From: Vanilla planifolia | Taxonomy: Eukaryota; Streptophyta; Magnoliopsida; Asparagales; Orchidaceae | Reading direction: 5' to 3' | NCBI GenBank assembly: GCA_023846275.1 | Contig: CM043870.1 | Coordinates: 5,269,527-5,333,526, forward strand | Length of the DNA: 64,000 nucleotides | Part shown: positions 1 to 13,103 of the stretch, in pieces | Layout: each line of letters starts with the position of its first letter | How positions within the stretch are numbered: the first letter of the stretch is position 1 | The notes under the pieces: generated by a model | Databases searched by the model: none | What the model saw: the letters and a program-made list of their open reading frames with translations, nothing else | Told to the model about the DNA's origin: nothing | Made by a program: the position numbers and the translations under genes

Positions 1-520
1 TAAAAAAATTTATTTTCTTTGAAAGTTGTTTGTCCAGCCTTAAGAAGATAGAGACGTAAACACATCTCACATTACCAATTATCATCCAAAATCTAAATCC
101 TATAATTCACAATGGCTTTTTTTAAAATTTAATAATACAATTTTTGTCCTAAGTTGATCAATAAATAACAACTTGCAATTTAAGTTAGGAACCAATAATA
201 CAAAGTTATGAACTAAGTCCTTTGAAATGAAAACATAACCTATTCCAATCACTTTTGAAAGGGATTTATCAACAATATGAATGGTAAAAATTCCTAAAGC
301 ATGGATTATAATTTCTAGAATAATGACATCACTAGTCATATGATCCAACACTCTTAAATCTATAACCATGGATCATTATATTGATTTTAACACTTTGTTC
401 AAAACATTACCCTTTTGTTCCAATATTCCAATTATGATATTAGGATTTGTAGTTATGTCTGATTAATCATCTGTTGCAAAACTTTTATTTGTTCATTACT
501 AAGTAGTGGTGTCTTTGAAA
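1..520 (-). mobile_element. Ty1/copia gag-protease remnant (partial, runs off the window edge)
   Basis: The minus-strand translation of 369-100 is an 89-codon open stretch that reads like the copia aspartic-protease region: DHMTSD, then IHIVDKSLSKVIGIG, then NFVLLVPNLNCKLLFIDQL. In intact copia elements this stretch follows a DSGASDHMT active site; here the catalytic triplet region reads DLRVLDHMT, so it is inactive. Upstream in element order (about 520-370) a stop-interrupted translation contains PLLSNEQIKVLQQMI and IGILEQKGN, like the end of copia gag. Integrase and reverse transcriptase would lie beyond position 1. No LTR is visible. The family call rests on recognised motifs, not a search. 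Confidence 0.6.
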
Positions 521-2779
521 GAATTTGTTGTATTTAAAAGACAACATTTTTATGATTAAAGATAACTTTAAATGTGGAAGAAGAACTGGATCTCTATCCC
601 ATATTTTGTAGAAGATGTTTATGTGTTTTTTTAACTAAAGAGACAAAAAAGCAATGTATTTGTCAAAGATCTAGCGAAGAGTGTCAAATGATTGAGAGAG
701 TAAGGATCTCAAAGTTTTTGGGTCTGCAACTAACGAGGATGAGGGTGAGGTTATGATAGGCAAGTTGAAAGAGTCAATTCAATCCTCTACAAAAAATTGT
801 TGAAGCTAAAGAGATTTGAAAGCAACATTGTAGCTTCTACTAAAAGGATAAGAAAGTCCACTAAAACTTCACACAAAAGTTGAAGCCTTAGAAGAAGCCA
901 AAGGAGTCTCGAAAGACTTCCAACAAGATGGAATAGCAAAGAGAGGCAAAAGCTGAAAAGTCATGACACAAAAGATCATCGAGATGAGAAGAAATCTCAA
1001 AATGTCATCTTGAAAATTGTTGACAACCAATAGGAAGTCTTGAAAATCCTTTGAGACGGGGCAACTTCAAACGTGACAAAAAGAGAGACAAGATGGTTGA
1101 GCGCAATCATGACCCAAAGATAGCAATCTTCAACACCTACTGAAACAAGCAATCAAAATGCTAATTAAAATAAAAGCAGCTAATTTATTATATACAATAA
1201 ACAAAAGAAGCCAAGTAGAATACCAAAATTATTATTAAAGCAGGATATTTAAACAAATGTCGAACTTTATAAGGATAATAAATAAAGGATAACAAGGATA
1301 CGAGCATGTCGTATTAACATCCAATCAAGCATAAAAACAACATCAAAGTTAATCTGTAAAACTCATTGGAATCACATTTCAATTGTCATTGACACTTTTG
1401 AGGGAAAACATAAGTTTCGATAAAACATTTTATAATGAAGTGTCATAATTGAAACTTTGAAACAAAGTTCTAAAATAAATATGATCATATTTAGTAGTAT
1501 CATATCCACAAATGATATAACCGTCACCAAAAATCACCCAACCATCCCCAATTAGATGAAGAGCATAGCCATTTTTGACATTTACTCAAACAAAGGGCTA
1601 TGAAATGGAAGTAATTGCATAGTTATATCTTCACATTCATGTTGTTCACATAAAGTTCAATATTATATACATCTTTGCTAAATTGTGAGTAATGCTAAAA
1701 TATTATAAACATGGAATGAACAATTTAATCTTGCCAAAAAAGACTAAAAAATTACTTATCTTGATGTAAATATCTATATCTATTAAAGGCCTCTGTAAGT
1801 CCTGATTAAAAAAAACAAAAATTCACATCGAAATAAACAATAATTCAACATTGTTTTCATCACAACAAAGGTGATTAAAATGTTATGAAAGGATCAATAC
1901 CAAAAAATAGCCCAAAAAGAACCTTAGTTGGAAACACTATAGTAATTTGCTGAACATTCAACTAGCACTTTGAAGAAGCATAGAAGCATACAGTGCAGAC
2001 CTGAAAAGTACCTTGAAGAATTGAAGCAAAGACTGATAACTGGACTGAAAAGGAATGCTCGGCGTGAAATGGAGGGAACAATATTCCACAATGCTTCCTC
2101 TAATTGACTTCGGCCAGACCTGTCCGTATGAAATAATCAACCAACAATCCAATCATGAGAAGAAAAAAGGGGAGATGACAAGGCATTCAAAAGTGACACA
2201 ATAATATAGATACAAGTCCTCGTGTAAGTTTTTCGACTTTTTATTTATAAGTGTCAGTTATTCTCATTTTATTTAGACCACAAAGGGAAGCCTGGTTTTT
2301 CAGTGCTATTGCGTTTAAGGTGCCAATAGCAAGTAGACAATAAAATGTAAAGAACATAACAGTAAGCATGTTCATATTCTTGAGACAGTGAATTGCCTTT
2401 TAACACCATCTTCGTCCAAGTTTTCATTTAAACTTTGTAGTGTCGCTACATGGTTTGTATTCAAATCACCATGATTAAAAACAGAAATAATTGACCAACT
2501 AATGCCAGAGATGAGTGCGACCTACAAGCAGCATGCCCTCTGGAGTTAGGAAGATCAGAGGCACGACGATGATATATTTGGTGAAATATTTGCATTTGCG
2601 TAAGTTAATGCTTGATGGCACTAGATCAATAATTTTGGATTGAAGTGAGCTAGATCAACATAAGCTCGAAACCGTTTGAGAGAAACTTCAATAATCCAAT
2701 TTACGTGGTATTAGGAGCTGGTTTAAACGCAATTAAACCCAGATTAAGATGCCGCTGATTTCACAAGGAACGTACTTCA
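521..2779. other. Gene-free intergenic stretch
   Basis: No open frame with a recognisable domain. The longest open runs (about 60 codons, at 574-756 + and 1958-2152 -) have no family resemblance. The minus strand near 2130-2012 could be read as an exon (AG just before GTCTGG, and AAG/GTACTT at the other end). Its open frame does not match the phase left by the candidate first exon at 3114, so I do not call a gene. Composition is moderate AT without obvious repeats. Confidence 0.5.
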
Positions 2780-3130
2780 AAAATGGAGGAAGAGAATAAG
2801 CATCATCCGCAGTCCTGTCATATGACATCTTATTCTGAGAAGACACCAAAATTACCCCTTTTGAAAATAACGCCCGCCTGCCATGGTGTCTGGAGACATG
2901 GAATCCGAAGGGGTGAAGCGGACAGGAAGCCAAAACGATCATTTCCTCTGAAAATGCTGCCGGATTTAAAATGCAAGGCCGTCGGCAGATGTTGGCGAGG
3001 AGAGAAACGTCGGTGGCTGGAATATAGAAACGGCGAAGAAGCTTTCCGAGAACCGGTGGTGGAAAATGGATGAAGTCGCTTGGTTTTGTGTGACAGAAGC
3101 ACAAAGGCACGCAAGTTTGGGTTTGGAGCT
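2780..3130 (-). other. GC-richer block with a transit-peptide-like first exon candidate
   Basis: This short block stands out from the AT-rich surroundings. On the minus strand an open frame runs from 3114 to 2830 (94 codons). Its first 85 or so residues are rich in Ser, Arg, His and Phe and almost lack acidic residues, as in mitochondrial or plastid targeting peptides (it begins MRAFVLLSHKTKRLHPF). A possible splice donor (AAAAGGG/GTAATT) lies near the end of the open frame, at about 2858. I found no in-phase second exon. It may be the first exon of an organelle-protein gene, a gene relic, or chance. Overlapping frames on both strands (2733-3146 -, 2783-3073 +) are also open, which weakens the case. 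Confidence 0.2.
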
Positions 3131-3634
3131 GTAGTGTTTCTACCACCCCTTTTAGAAATTAATTTGTATTTTAATTACAAGTGGATCTCATAACATTTTT
3201 TTAAATAAATAAATATATTTTTGAAATTATTATTTAACAATTATAATTATTATATTTTTATTTTATTTTTTAAAAATAAAAAATAAATTTGTTTTTTTAT
3301 ATTTTTTTGTTTTAATTCATACTTTAATAATGTCTTACTAAATGTCGTTATATCTTATTTGTACATTCTGATCTTAACTGAAGCAAAACAAAATCAAATC
3401 TTGATTGTTTGGTGAAATGCTATTTTTATGTTGTATGTATTATATAATTTAAAAATTATTTAATTGTTATTTTTAAATTTTATCACTTGTTTGTTATTAA
3501 TTAACATATGATCAATAATTCCATTAAGACAACAAAACATACATGTTGAAGGAAAAATAAGATCTCAAAATATAGTTTGCTAATAAACAAGGTTGAATTG
3601 AACTCTTTGATTTCTTGTTCAATATATTATTGTT

Positions 3635-3895
3635 TGTATTAACATACTTATGGGACGACTGAAGAGATAGTATTTATTTAACTACAAAATATGTTTGGAC
3701 AAATATAGCAAAAATAATAAAGATAATCATAAAAAAAATAGAGTACTGTAGTCAACTCTTATGGTTGACAAAGATGACTATTAAAAAAATAATTCAATTC
3801 AGGTATGCCTCCGAGTTCGAAAGGGACATGTGTAACTTCAATAGGTTTGTGTTTGTGAGCTAATGTTAGACGCTCCTATATCATTCTTTCATAGG
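3635..3895 (-). repeat. Diverged direct repeat, putative 3' LTR remnant of the gypsy element
   Basis: This segment aligns by eye with 10070-10325 in the same orientation. Shared pieces include TGTTTGGAC/TGCTTGGAT, then AATAATAAAGATAAT/AATAATAGAGATAAT, then TGTAGTCAAC..CTATGGTTGA, then a common GTGTTTGTGAG/GAGTGTTTGTAG block and TATCATTCTTTCA/TATCATTCTCTCA. Divergence is high. Its position at the integrase end of the element fits a 3' LTR. Confidence 0.45.
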
Positions 3896-4129
3896 AAGAG
3901 AGAACTTGGCTCAATGGTATCATGGTGATAGGTACAATAATGCTCTAACAAGTATTATCCCATATGGTGTAGATTATCATAAGCTAAGAATTCTCAATCG
4001 GAGGCTTTTTCTCTTAATGAACTAAAAAAATTTTAAGTATGCAATCTTTGGTTAAAATTATCTTATAATTTAAAATGTTTTGTACAATGTTTAGCCTAAT
4101 AGAGATAACGTAGTGGTAGCGACAAGTTT

Positions 4130-5100
4130 ACTCAAAATGAAAAAAAATCATGCTTAAATAACTCACTATGTATTAGATATAGTGCCTTGTATAGGACTAA
4201 ATCTTTAATATTAAAAGTTTTACTAATCTCATGCTCTTTTAACAACTCCAACACCTACATATTAGTTCTCAATTTTTAAATAATCCTAAAACATCCAGCT
4301 CCACAAGCTTGTAATTTCTTGTAAGCTTTAGAAGGGAATTATTTTGACCTAACTCTAATTATAATAATCTTCTTTAGGAAATTTTCTAACATTTTTATGA
4401 GCATCTGTTAATTTCTTATATCTTTTATTACTTAGATTAATTTTTTTAGATATTATTTTATATAATGATGAGATATGAGAGTAAAGATAGAAGTTTGAAA
4501 GTCCACTAGTAAGAAAATAAAGTCAATTGGAGACCTTGGCTTATTACCATGATAAATTTCAAAGAGACTTAAACCAATACTTATGATAATAGTTGATCCC
4601 AAAGCTTAGCTTGGTCCCCTATCAAGCTACAAGAAAGATTTCTTAAGCTATGATTCACTACTTTTGTTTTTTCATCTATTTGTCGGTGATAAATTAAAAA
4701 GTTTTTGTTTAATCCCTAATAAATGTCATAAAATCTTCCCAAAATAACTAATAAATCTTACTTGATCAGATACTATAATCATTGGGGATATCGTGCAATT
4801 TAATTATTTCATTAAAAAAATTATTGGCTATGTAGATAGAATCTAAGGCCTTACGACAAGAGATAAAATGATTTATTTTAGAAAAATTGGTTAATGACCA
4901 CAAGATAAAGCCATTCCTATATGGGATCTTAGGTAATTGAAGTACAAAATCCATACTTATGTGCTACAATGGCTTGTTAGGAATAGGTAGTGAAAATGTA
5001 AGATCTTTAGCATATATTTGAAGATTTTGTAGTTGTACATGTATGACATTGGCCTATAATTGATGTAATAGGATGTATCATTCTAGGTTAATAAAATATC
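4130..5100 (-). pseudogene. Gypsy integrase remnant
   Basis: An open stretch at 4954-4766 translates to MDFVLQLPKIPYRNG, then NFSKINHFISCRK, then FFNEIIKLHDIPN. This is the gypsy integrase core signature (family form: MDFVLGLP, then a first Asp-containing DRFSKMAHF, then FF.EI.RLHG.P). The preceding sequence still reads LPIPNKPL, a stop, then HISMDF, as expected just before the core. Here the first core Asp (DRFSK) is replaced (TNFSK), so it is inactive. Downstream (4.2 kb) a degraded reading resembles the FNV.DL.PY motif near the end of gypsy polyproteins. Confidence 0.65.
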
Positions 5101-5349
5101 TCTAAAGCATCTCTATGAGTCTTATCTCTCTTAAAACAATCAAATAATCCTATAACATGTATTTTTCAAACTAAAAAATCTCTAGCTAACAAATTTGAGA
5201 TACATAACTTATTGTTCTTATATAAGTATCCATATTTCAAGAAAATCTCTTTAGATATAAAGGTTAGAGTTGATTTGATTTCTTGATAAATTGGCTCAAA
5301 GTTAGGATATTTAGGATATTAGTTTTTATTTGTTCAAGTTTTACAAACA

Positions 5350-6420
5350 AAATGATCAATACGTGGACATGTCGACTAAGTGTATTAGCTACTTTGATTT
5401 TTTAGTCATGCTTGTGTTTAATGACAAATGTATACTCCTAGATGTATTCTAATCATTTAGCATGCTTATGACTAAGGGCTCATTAGAAATTTAGAAACCT
5501 AAGTGCCTCATAGTCAAAGTATAAACCAAATTATTTGTACAACAAATAATATCTTTTGATATCTTAAAGATTGAATTATGTCACACAGTTCATTTTAATA
5601 TGTAGAATACTTATTTTTGGTATTATTAAGTTTCTCAATAAAGAAGATAATAGGTTATTTATCTTCACTAAGAACGCCACTTATCCCTACTCCTAATGCA
5701 TCACATGTAACCTTAAAATAGTAAAAAAATAAAACAATTTTAGAATAATTGCCTTAGTCATAGCCTCTTTCAAATTTTCAAAAGCTAGGTTTATAGATTT
5801 AATCTAAATAAATTTACCAAACTTAATACAATCGATAATCGATGTAATAATAGTACAGAAGTCTTTAATAAATCATCGATAGAAGATGGTCAGTTCGTCG
5901 AAGCTTATGATATTAGGAATTATTTTTTGAGTAGGCTACTACTTAATTGCATTAACTTTGCTAGGCTCAATAGACAATCATTTAGAAAAAACTATGTATT
6001 CTAAGAAGGTAACCTCAAGCATGAAAAATTCATATTTCTTTAATTTGGCAAATGAGTGTTACTTTAAAATGCTACATAATTTGAGCAAATGGTATAAGCA
6101 ATCTTCAATAAACTTTTATAGACCAAAATATTAGTAAAATAACTATTATAAACCATCTTAAGGTTTTAAAACTAGAGTCATCAATCTTATGAATGTATTT
6201 GCTGTATTTGATAAACTAAATGATATCTCCCATCCTAATTCATATTTGATTGTACCACTTTTTAAGTCTATATTAAAAAATATGATAGCACCTAACATCT
6301 GATCTAAGAGATCATCTAATTATAGAATGGAAAACATGTTTTTTATTGTGATTGTATTAATAACCTGATTATCGACAGACATCCCTCATGTTTTACCCTT
6401 TTTAGGTGTTATAAATGTAG
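5350..6420 (-). pseudogene. Gypsy reverse transcriptase and RNase H remnant
   Basis: Minus-strand translations with stops and frameshifts give the RT start (GMSVDNQVINTITIKN, then LDDLLDQMLGAIIFFNIDLKSG) at about 6400-6240. The region around the YxDD box (ILVYKS preceded by a mutated FTN) is near 6110, followed by LEYIVFSK and SIEPSKVNAIK at about 5960. The thumb/connection (FYR, stop, FIKDFCTIITSI) is near 5880. RNase H motifs (ALSHKHAK, YTFVIKHKHD, KVANTLSRHVHVL) lie at about 5480-5360. The domain order is that of Ty3/gypsy. The catalytic YxDD is not intact. Confidence 0.7.
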
Positions 6421-7989
6421 GGACAACATATAAACTAATATTTTTTAGATAAATCTCTTTCTAAGTAGGTCTCCTACCTAATGAGCTAACTCAGTATGAG
6501 TCTCAAGATTTAGCCTATAATGGTGAAGGTTGGGTAGGCTCGCCCCAAGAACTAAATTATTAATGTGTGATATGTTTTACATAAGAGGTAGAGTGTTGGG
6601 TAAATAGTCTGGAAAGATATTAAAAAATTCATTCAATAAGGCCTATACCATAAGTGATGGGTTTGGTAAGATGGTACTTGACTCCTTAATTACAAGAAAC
6701 CAAATTAATTATCCTTAGTCAAGGCTCTTCCTAATACGGGATAATATGATCAAGCTCGAATTTCTTACCTTTCCCTTTTCTTTGTCTATGGGTTTAGAAT
6801 TTTTTATAGATTTGTTAGGTTTAAGTATTTAGAATTTTTTATAAGATTAGTATAGAGTGTAATGTGATGACATTTTCTTCATAAATAAAAAAACATGTGT
6901 CAGCCTTATCCTTTAAAGTCATGTCCCTATCAAAACGTTATGATTTTTTAAGGATAAGATTACCTACTTGTATAGGTATGACATAGTATAAAATTTCGTC
7001 ATTATATCTACCTAATTTCAATATTACATAATAGTGTTACTTAATAGGTATAGTAGTTTTATTTATCTATGACACAAAGTAAGGATTTTAGTGTTTCAAT
7101 AAAGAACCTCTTATTCACTTAGTAAACTCAGAGGATATTGTATTGATGCAACTACTATTATTTATGATCATCTTATATGATTTTTCTTTAATTTTTATGT
7201 GATACTAAAGATGTTGATACACCTCTAGTTATCTTATGATTGTATGATTATAAGGGTGCCCCTAACCATTGAAACCATAAAAAATTTTCATGTTTTTTAA
7301 TTTTTTTCTACTTTCTCATCAAGCATTATATTTTTTTTTCCTTTGACTCTTCTTGTTCACTATCATTATCTAGGTTCATAATCATGGATCTCTTTAGATA
7401 GTTAATACCTACATATCTCTTTTTATGATACTTAAAATAGATGATTCTAGATTAGATGGGTTGGCTTAAAGAAGGGTGTGAAGAAGTGGATGATAATACA
7501 AGTTTAAGAGATTTAAAACTATGATAGATGGGATAAAAGAAGTTTGAGTATGAGTATGTTGAAAAATAGTGGTGCAAGCCTTTAGAGAAATTGGTTGGTC
7601 ATTTTTTTTTAATTAGGAAGTTCTACTTTTTATATTTTTAGTTATATGATAAACTTTTTCTAAGATAGTAATATTTCTCAAGTTAAGCTTAATCTATATA
7701 CATTCTTTTAAACATATCTTAAAATGGGAGAGTATTACATACTTGGGTTTATCTATATTGTATCTAAATTTATGATCCTCAAACTTATTAATATACTCAA
7801 CTAATTTGTCACATTGGAAAAACCTTAGTCACTTATCTAATAATTTTGATATTATAAGCTTTTGGAATAAATATATTGTACAACTTAATCTTAAGATTTT
7901 CATCATTATTAATATATTATCACTCTAAGTTTCTAAGGAACCTACGAATAATACCAATGAGTTTAGTCTTAATAAATTGATACTTTTTT

Positions 7990-8230
7990 CGATCATTTAT
8001 TTAGTGCTAATCGAAGTAATCATTCATACTAGTCTACTAGTTTATGTAATCTTTAAGATCGGAATTATCATCAAAAGTTAGGACATCAAGTTTCACATTA
8101 GGAATATGCTTTCTTTCTTAATGCCTCTTAGGTCTTTCCTCCTCACTAAACATATCTAGATCGTCACTATGGTCTAACTCATCGAAAGATTTATTTCTAC
8201 TTCTACGATAATGATTTCTCTTATGAATAT
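7990..8230 (-). pseudogene. Gypsy gag remnant
   Basis: The minus strand reads a charged linker (RNKSFDELDHSDDLDMFSEE) and then KLDVLTFDDNSDLKDYIN, two stops, and TSMNDYFD. Plant gypsy gag proteins carry a KLxIPxFxGxxDPxxYLxW...E..F motif at this point, so this is the start of the capsid domain. It lies upstream of the RT remnant in element order. Confidence 0.55.
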
Positions 8231-10069
8231 CTTGGTCAAATTTATCAAAGGATCACCATGTCTTCTATGATTTTCATGTCTCTTAGGATTTTCTTCTTTT
8301 AATCATTGGGTGTGAAACTTCTTCTCCTATTATACTTTTTTTTCTAGGATTTGGTTCATGTTATTGATTTAGAAAGATTCTTCTAACCATTTAAATGAGT
8401 TGGGTTATTAATTGGGATGTTTTTAACATTGAGCCTTGGTTTAACTTTTATCTTTATTTTTAGATTGATTCTTAACTTTAATTTATTATTTGATATGACC
8501 ATACTTGACCTTATGGTCATATATAAGTTTGTCACATAATGGGATATAAGAAAGAAAAATAATGTGAGATATCTTTTTTTATATTTTTTTGAAAAAATTA
8601 TGAAAGTAAAATTACTGTAGTTATACACCACCAATGCTAGATGGAATGTGTTTCTAGAGAAATAATGAGTGATCATGGTTCTACTTATGTCAGATTATCT
8701 CATAAATAGAATGAGATGATTTTCAAGAAAGATGATGAGAAATCTTATCACTATTTTTGTATCATCTCCTAAGATAGTTTACTCAAAATCAACTAATAAT
8801 TCTTTAATAGATATACTAAAAAATATTTTTTATATTAAGTAAAAAACTATATTCTTTGATTCGAAGTTGATGTAGGATAAATTAAACTTCTATTATGGTC
8901 TAATTTAGAGTATCAACACTAGAGATACTCAATAGATTATTAGGAAATGTAAAAAATATTATGTACTAATTAGGGATAGGTGACGTATGTGATATTTTTA
9001 AATTATTTAAAGATTGACATCCAAAGTTGTAGCTTGGATTATTAAATAGAGTATATGACAACATATTAAGCATTAAGCATAAAGTCATATAAAGTAATTT
9101 TTGTCATATATAATTTACACATATAAAATAGAGAATTTATGATAAGCTATATGTGAAGTATTTTAATAGAAAAAAGAAAAACTCTGACTTTAGATTACTA
9201 CCTAAAAAATAAAAGTTGCTAAAAAAAATCACATTTTAGGTGATGATGTCTTGTAGTTCCCTTGGTGTTTATGTGTGGAGTACCAAAGATGAAAAAGGGT
9301 GATGAGATGATGGTTTGGGTTAATGTGAAAGATTGGCTTAAAAAGTTAACAAGAAGATATGCTAGAATTTGGAGTCTTATTGAGGGTGATGGTTTGATGG
9401 CTTGATCAAGAGAGTGAATGAGTGGGTGAAGACTTACAGGTATTATAAGAAGTAAAAATTTGTTTGATTATCATCTTTATCAATGGAATGTCTCTCATAA
9501 TCGATCCTTATCTCTCATAAATGTTTGGTTGGCTACCAGCTCTCCTGATAGAAGGTAATCACCTTTAATCTTTATCTCTCACAAGAAGAGAGGAATCTCT
9601 CTAATTAAGTTTGGGGATACACTTTGTACTCACAAAGGTAGAAGTATACAAATAAAAGAAGTTTTTTTATTCCATTTTTATTCATCTCCAACATAATGAA
9701 AATTTCTATTTATAAAGATCTCAAGGATTCATTAGTATTTTTTTAAAAAAAATTAAAATAAAAAAATATATAAAATTAATTGACGTCAAGAAGTTCCCAA
9801 ATTGATCATACATTTAGGCGATGGTAACGATGAGCAGTGAAATGATGGGGGCACGATCGGTGCTATGCGGGTGGAAGACATGACATTTTGAGTTTCAATT
9901 TTGACAGACAGTGCTAGCGGAGAGGTGCCAAGGGTTGATGCTGGTCGAGAAGGCACAAGATCGGTGGTGATGACTACAATTGTCAACAGTGTTCGCTAGT
10001 CGGCGACGAAAATAGCCCAAAATGCAATTTTAAGTCTTTTAAAAGTAATTTTTAACCAAAATTTGTACC

Positions 10070-10325
10070 AATGAACTTGTGGAATGATTGAAAGGAAAAA
10101 TTTTATTTTACTAAAAATATGCTTGGATGAATAGAACAAAATAATAGAGATAATTACAAGAGAAAATAAATTATTGTAGTCAACCCCTATGGTTGATAAA
10201 GATAACTAATTAAAATATGATTCAACTCTGGTACAACTCTAAGTTCAATTGAGATTGGTGCGATGCCAGTATGTGAGTGTTTGTAGATTAACATTATATG
10301 CTCATGTATCATTCTCTCAATGCTT
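10070..10325 (-). repeat. Diverged direct repeat, putative 5' LTR remnant of the gypsy element
   Basis: Partner of 3635-3895 in the same orientation and at the gag end of the element. A GC-richer stretch (about 9780-10020) and a TATA-like CTTTATAAATAG on the minus strand near 9715 lie on the internal side. They could be the promoter and U5 side of a longer LTR, but the corresponding sequence is not recognisable at the other end. Confidence 0.4.
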
Positions 10326-13021
10326 AACATTGAAGCTTCATGTGCAATAATAAGTAAAAGCCTTCACTTGACAGGTTTGTTATGATGTAGTTTTAGTTTT
10401 ACATGTGGCTCCTCTCATAGAATTATTATTAATCTTAGTTATATGTGGGGCTACTTAGTAGTGGAATTATTGGTCCATGTGTTGTGGGCCTATGACAAAA
10501 CTCATCATGTGTGAAACTACATGCTACATTATCTTTTTGGTCAAATTGGTCTCATTACCCTCTGTCATTAATTCTCTTCAATCCTTGATATATTGGATGT
10601 AAGAATCATAAAGAAAAGAGGATGTTGCAGTGATTATCAATTTTGCAATGATTACATTATATTATCTATGGATACAAAAAATTACAAACTGCATTTAAAG
10701 GTTACACTACACGTGCCAACATTGCTACAACTTATCTCCCTTTTGGTTTTACGATTTACTTCTCTTCCTTCTTTCAACCATTAGAGCCACTAAGTCCTAT
10801 GAAGCCCATTGTTACCTTGACTTATTGATGGTCTCTCCCTTTTTAGGATGAATTTTGATACCAATATATTATTGGGATGTAGATATTACACTTGATTTAT
10901 CTATTTACGATGGTACAATGGATGCACAAAAATTAGATTCCCAATTGAAATAACTAGATATATTTTTATGTATAACTATTTATCAATAGATAAGATGGCA
11001 TATGCTTGATTAAAAATAATGAGTCATGTGTTAGACTAGTAGAATGCTCACATTTATACTTATAGAAGTGACATAAAGTTAATTCAAAAAATTAATTAGA
11101 GAAAACTTTTACTCTCGTGAATAAAAAGTGGAGAAAGTGACACTACTTACTATCATGCCCTACCCAATATCAATCTATAAAATCTAATAAAATACATTCA
11201 TAATACAAATCTATCAAATTAAATTAGAGCTCATAATATAAAACAGAGAACATATGTTACAAAAATGATTGAGATTTTTGTAATGTGGGACTAAAAATAA
11301 ACTTAGCCAAACTTGAGATTTCTACACTAACCAATCGCATGTTTTCGTGATCCAACGATTCAAATCACCCCCACATTTGTGAACAGCCTTTTGTCTTCAG
11401 TCATTCATCCGTAATGCTTGATCAAAATACCGAGAGTCTCTCTGTTTTTGTGGACAGTAACCTCATCATCATTATCGTTCATCCGATTTTTGAATCCAAT
11501 ACTACATATCTCATATCATTGTGATTAGATCTAAACCCTTTATCATTTAAGCAGATCTAACGGCTATTGCTCCACCCGTTCACGTAATCGAACGGCAGTT
11601 GTAGCTTCTTCTCCACCGTAATGATTAGCTTTTCGAAAAGTAGATTCTAGCCGTTATGGTAGTTATTTTTGTATTTTTTATTTTAACTATAAAAAGGAAT
11701 CATTTACCAAATATAAGAACTTTTAAATCAAACTTTAAAATTTTCATACAAGTCCAACTAAAGTTCAAACTGTGAGCAATAAATTTCTTACAATTACGAG
11801 AGCTACGGATTTTTGTCACTCTCTATTCTCAACTTCTATTCATAATTATTTTCTATATTTTCTAGTAACATTTACTTCATTTTTAGTAGTGTCAATTGTT
11901 TAAAGAATAAAGGCGTAAGAATTTTTGCAAGCAAAAAATTATAAAGTTTCAAATTTTTTTAAATAACCTAATTTTTTTCTTTTGATGTCTCATTGAAGCA
12001 CCAATGTATATTTAATTTACCCCTATCAGCTTTAATAAAAAAGAAGTGTTTAATGGAAGCCCGATAAGGGATCAAGGGTGGATGTAGGCAAGAGTTTTGG
12101 CCAAACCACCTAAAAAATCTCCTGTGTATTTTGTTTATTATTGAGCAATTTTATTTAGCCATTTAAAGAAAATTATTTTAAACTCAAATTTTTTTTTCTA
12201 ATTTTTAGAGTCAAAAAAATTTGTTAAACATACAATTCACCCATTCCCTTTATTCATTTTATCTCACACATTTTATAACACTTTTTACTCACATGATATC
12301 TTAAAAAGTAAAATAAAAAGAACTTCTCACATTTGAATTCGAGTGAAGAACTTATAGTGTGACTATTAACACTATAAGTGAAAAGAATCTCACAAAGAGA
12401 TTTAACCTAAAGACTACATTACATCTAAGATCCCATTTTTTAAAGTAGATTCATAAATACTTCGAGACAATAATTGAACAAATACAAGATAAAGTTTGTC
12501 ATTACTAAAGTCTATATTAATGAGATTATTTGTGAAGTGATAGCTCTAGATATTTGTTAAATTTTACTAAGAAATCCATATTGATAACATTAAAATGTCA
12601 TATACTATTGATAAACACAATAATATTAAACAACAAAGGATTAACAAAACTTTATTTTAGCATAAGATAAAGAAACATTGACAAAAGCCATTATTAATAC
12701 TGACCAAGTAGAGACTAGTAAAAACTAGTCACAGTTATGTGTTATTGTTAACAAAGTTAACGAAACTGATTGATAGGACTGATGGAAGACTTAACATTAC
12801 TAAGAACAAAACAAAACTTGATATTGTAAAGAATTAGTTTAAAAAAGATTTAATCAGACTGAAATCATAAAAAGAATAGACTTAATGTCAAGCCCCCACC
12901 TCACTAAACCATTAGATAACAAAATTGACATCAAATTGTTCTACTGTTACAACATATAGTGAGGACAAAGAACCAAACCCAGGGTAAGGACCCGACGATA
13001 AGACAAACACCAACTCAAAAA

Positions 13022-13025
<4 letters not shown>
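10326..13025. other. Intergenic, AT-rich; promoter-like patch at 11.3-11.9 kb
   Basis: No open frame with a recognisable domain. Around 11300-11700 the sequence is less AT-rich and ends in a TATA-like ACTATAAAAAGG near 11688, followed by leader-like sequence, but no coding region follows. It could be an orphan LTR promoter or a relic. The rest is unremarkable. Confidence 0.35.

Positions 13026-13100
<75 letters not shown>
13026..13100. repeat. TA dinucleotide microsatellite
   Basis: An uninterrupted (AT)n run of about 75 bp. It produces spurious Ile-Tyr open frames on both strands. Confidence 0.95.

Positions 13101-13103
<3 letters not shown>

Larger units (their letters stand above)
3635..10325 (-). 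mobile_element. Decayed Ty3/gypsy LTR retrotransposon
   Basis: Minus-strand translations give, in element order, gag (about 8230-7990), reverse transcriptase (about 6410-5800), RNase H (about 5540-5350) and integrase (about 5020-4766). Diverged direct repeats at both ends (3635-3895 and 10070-10325) may be what is left of the LTRs. RT before RNase H before integrase is the gypsy order. All coding segments are broken by stops and frameshifts. I could not find a convincing primer-binding site or exact LTR ends, and the segment between 8.4 and 10.0 kb is not readable as element sequence, so the outer limits are approximate and nested insertions are possible. Confidence 0.65.
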
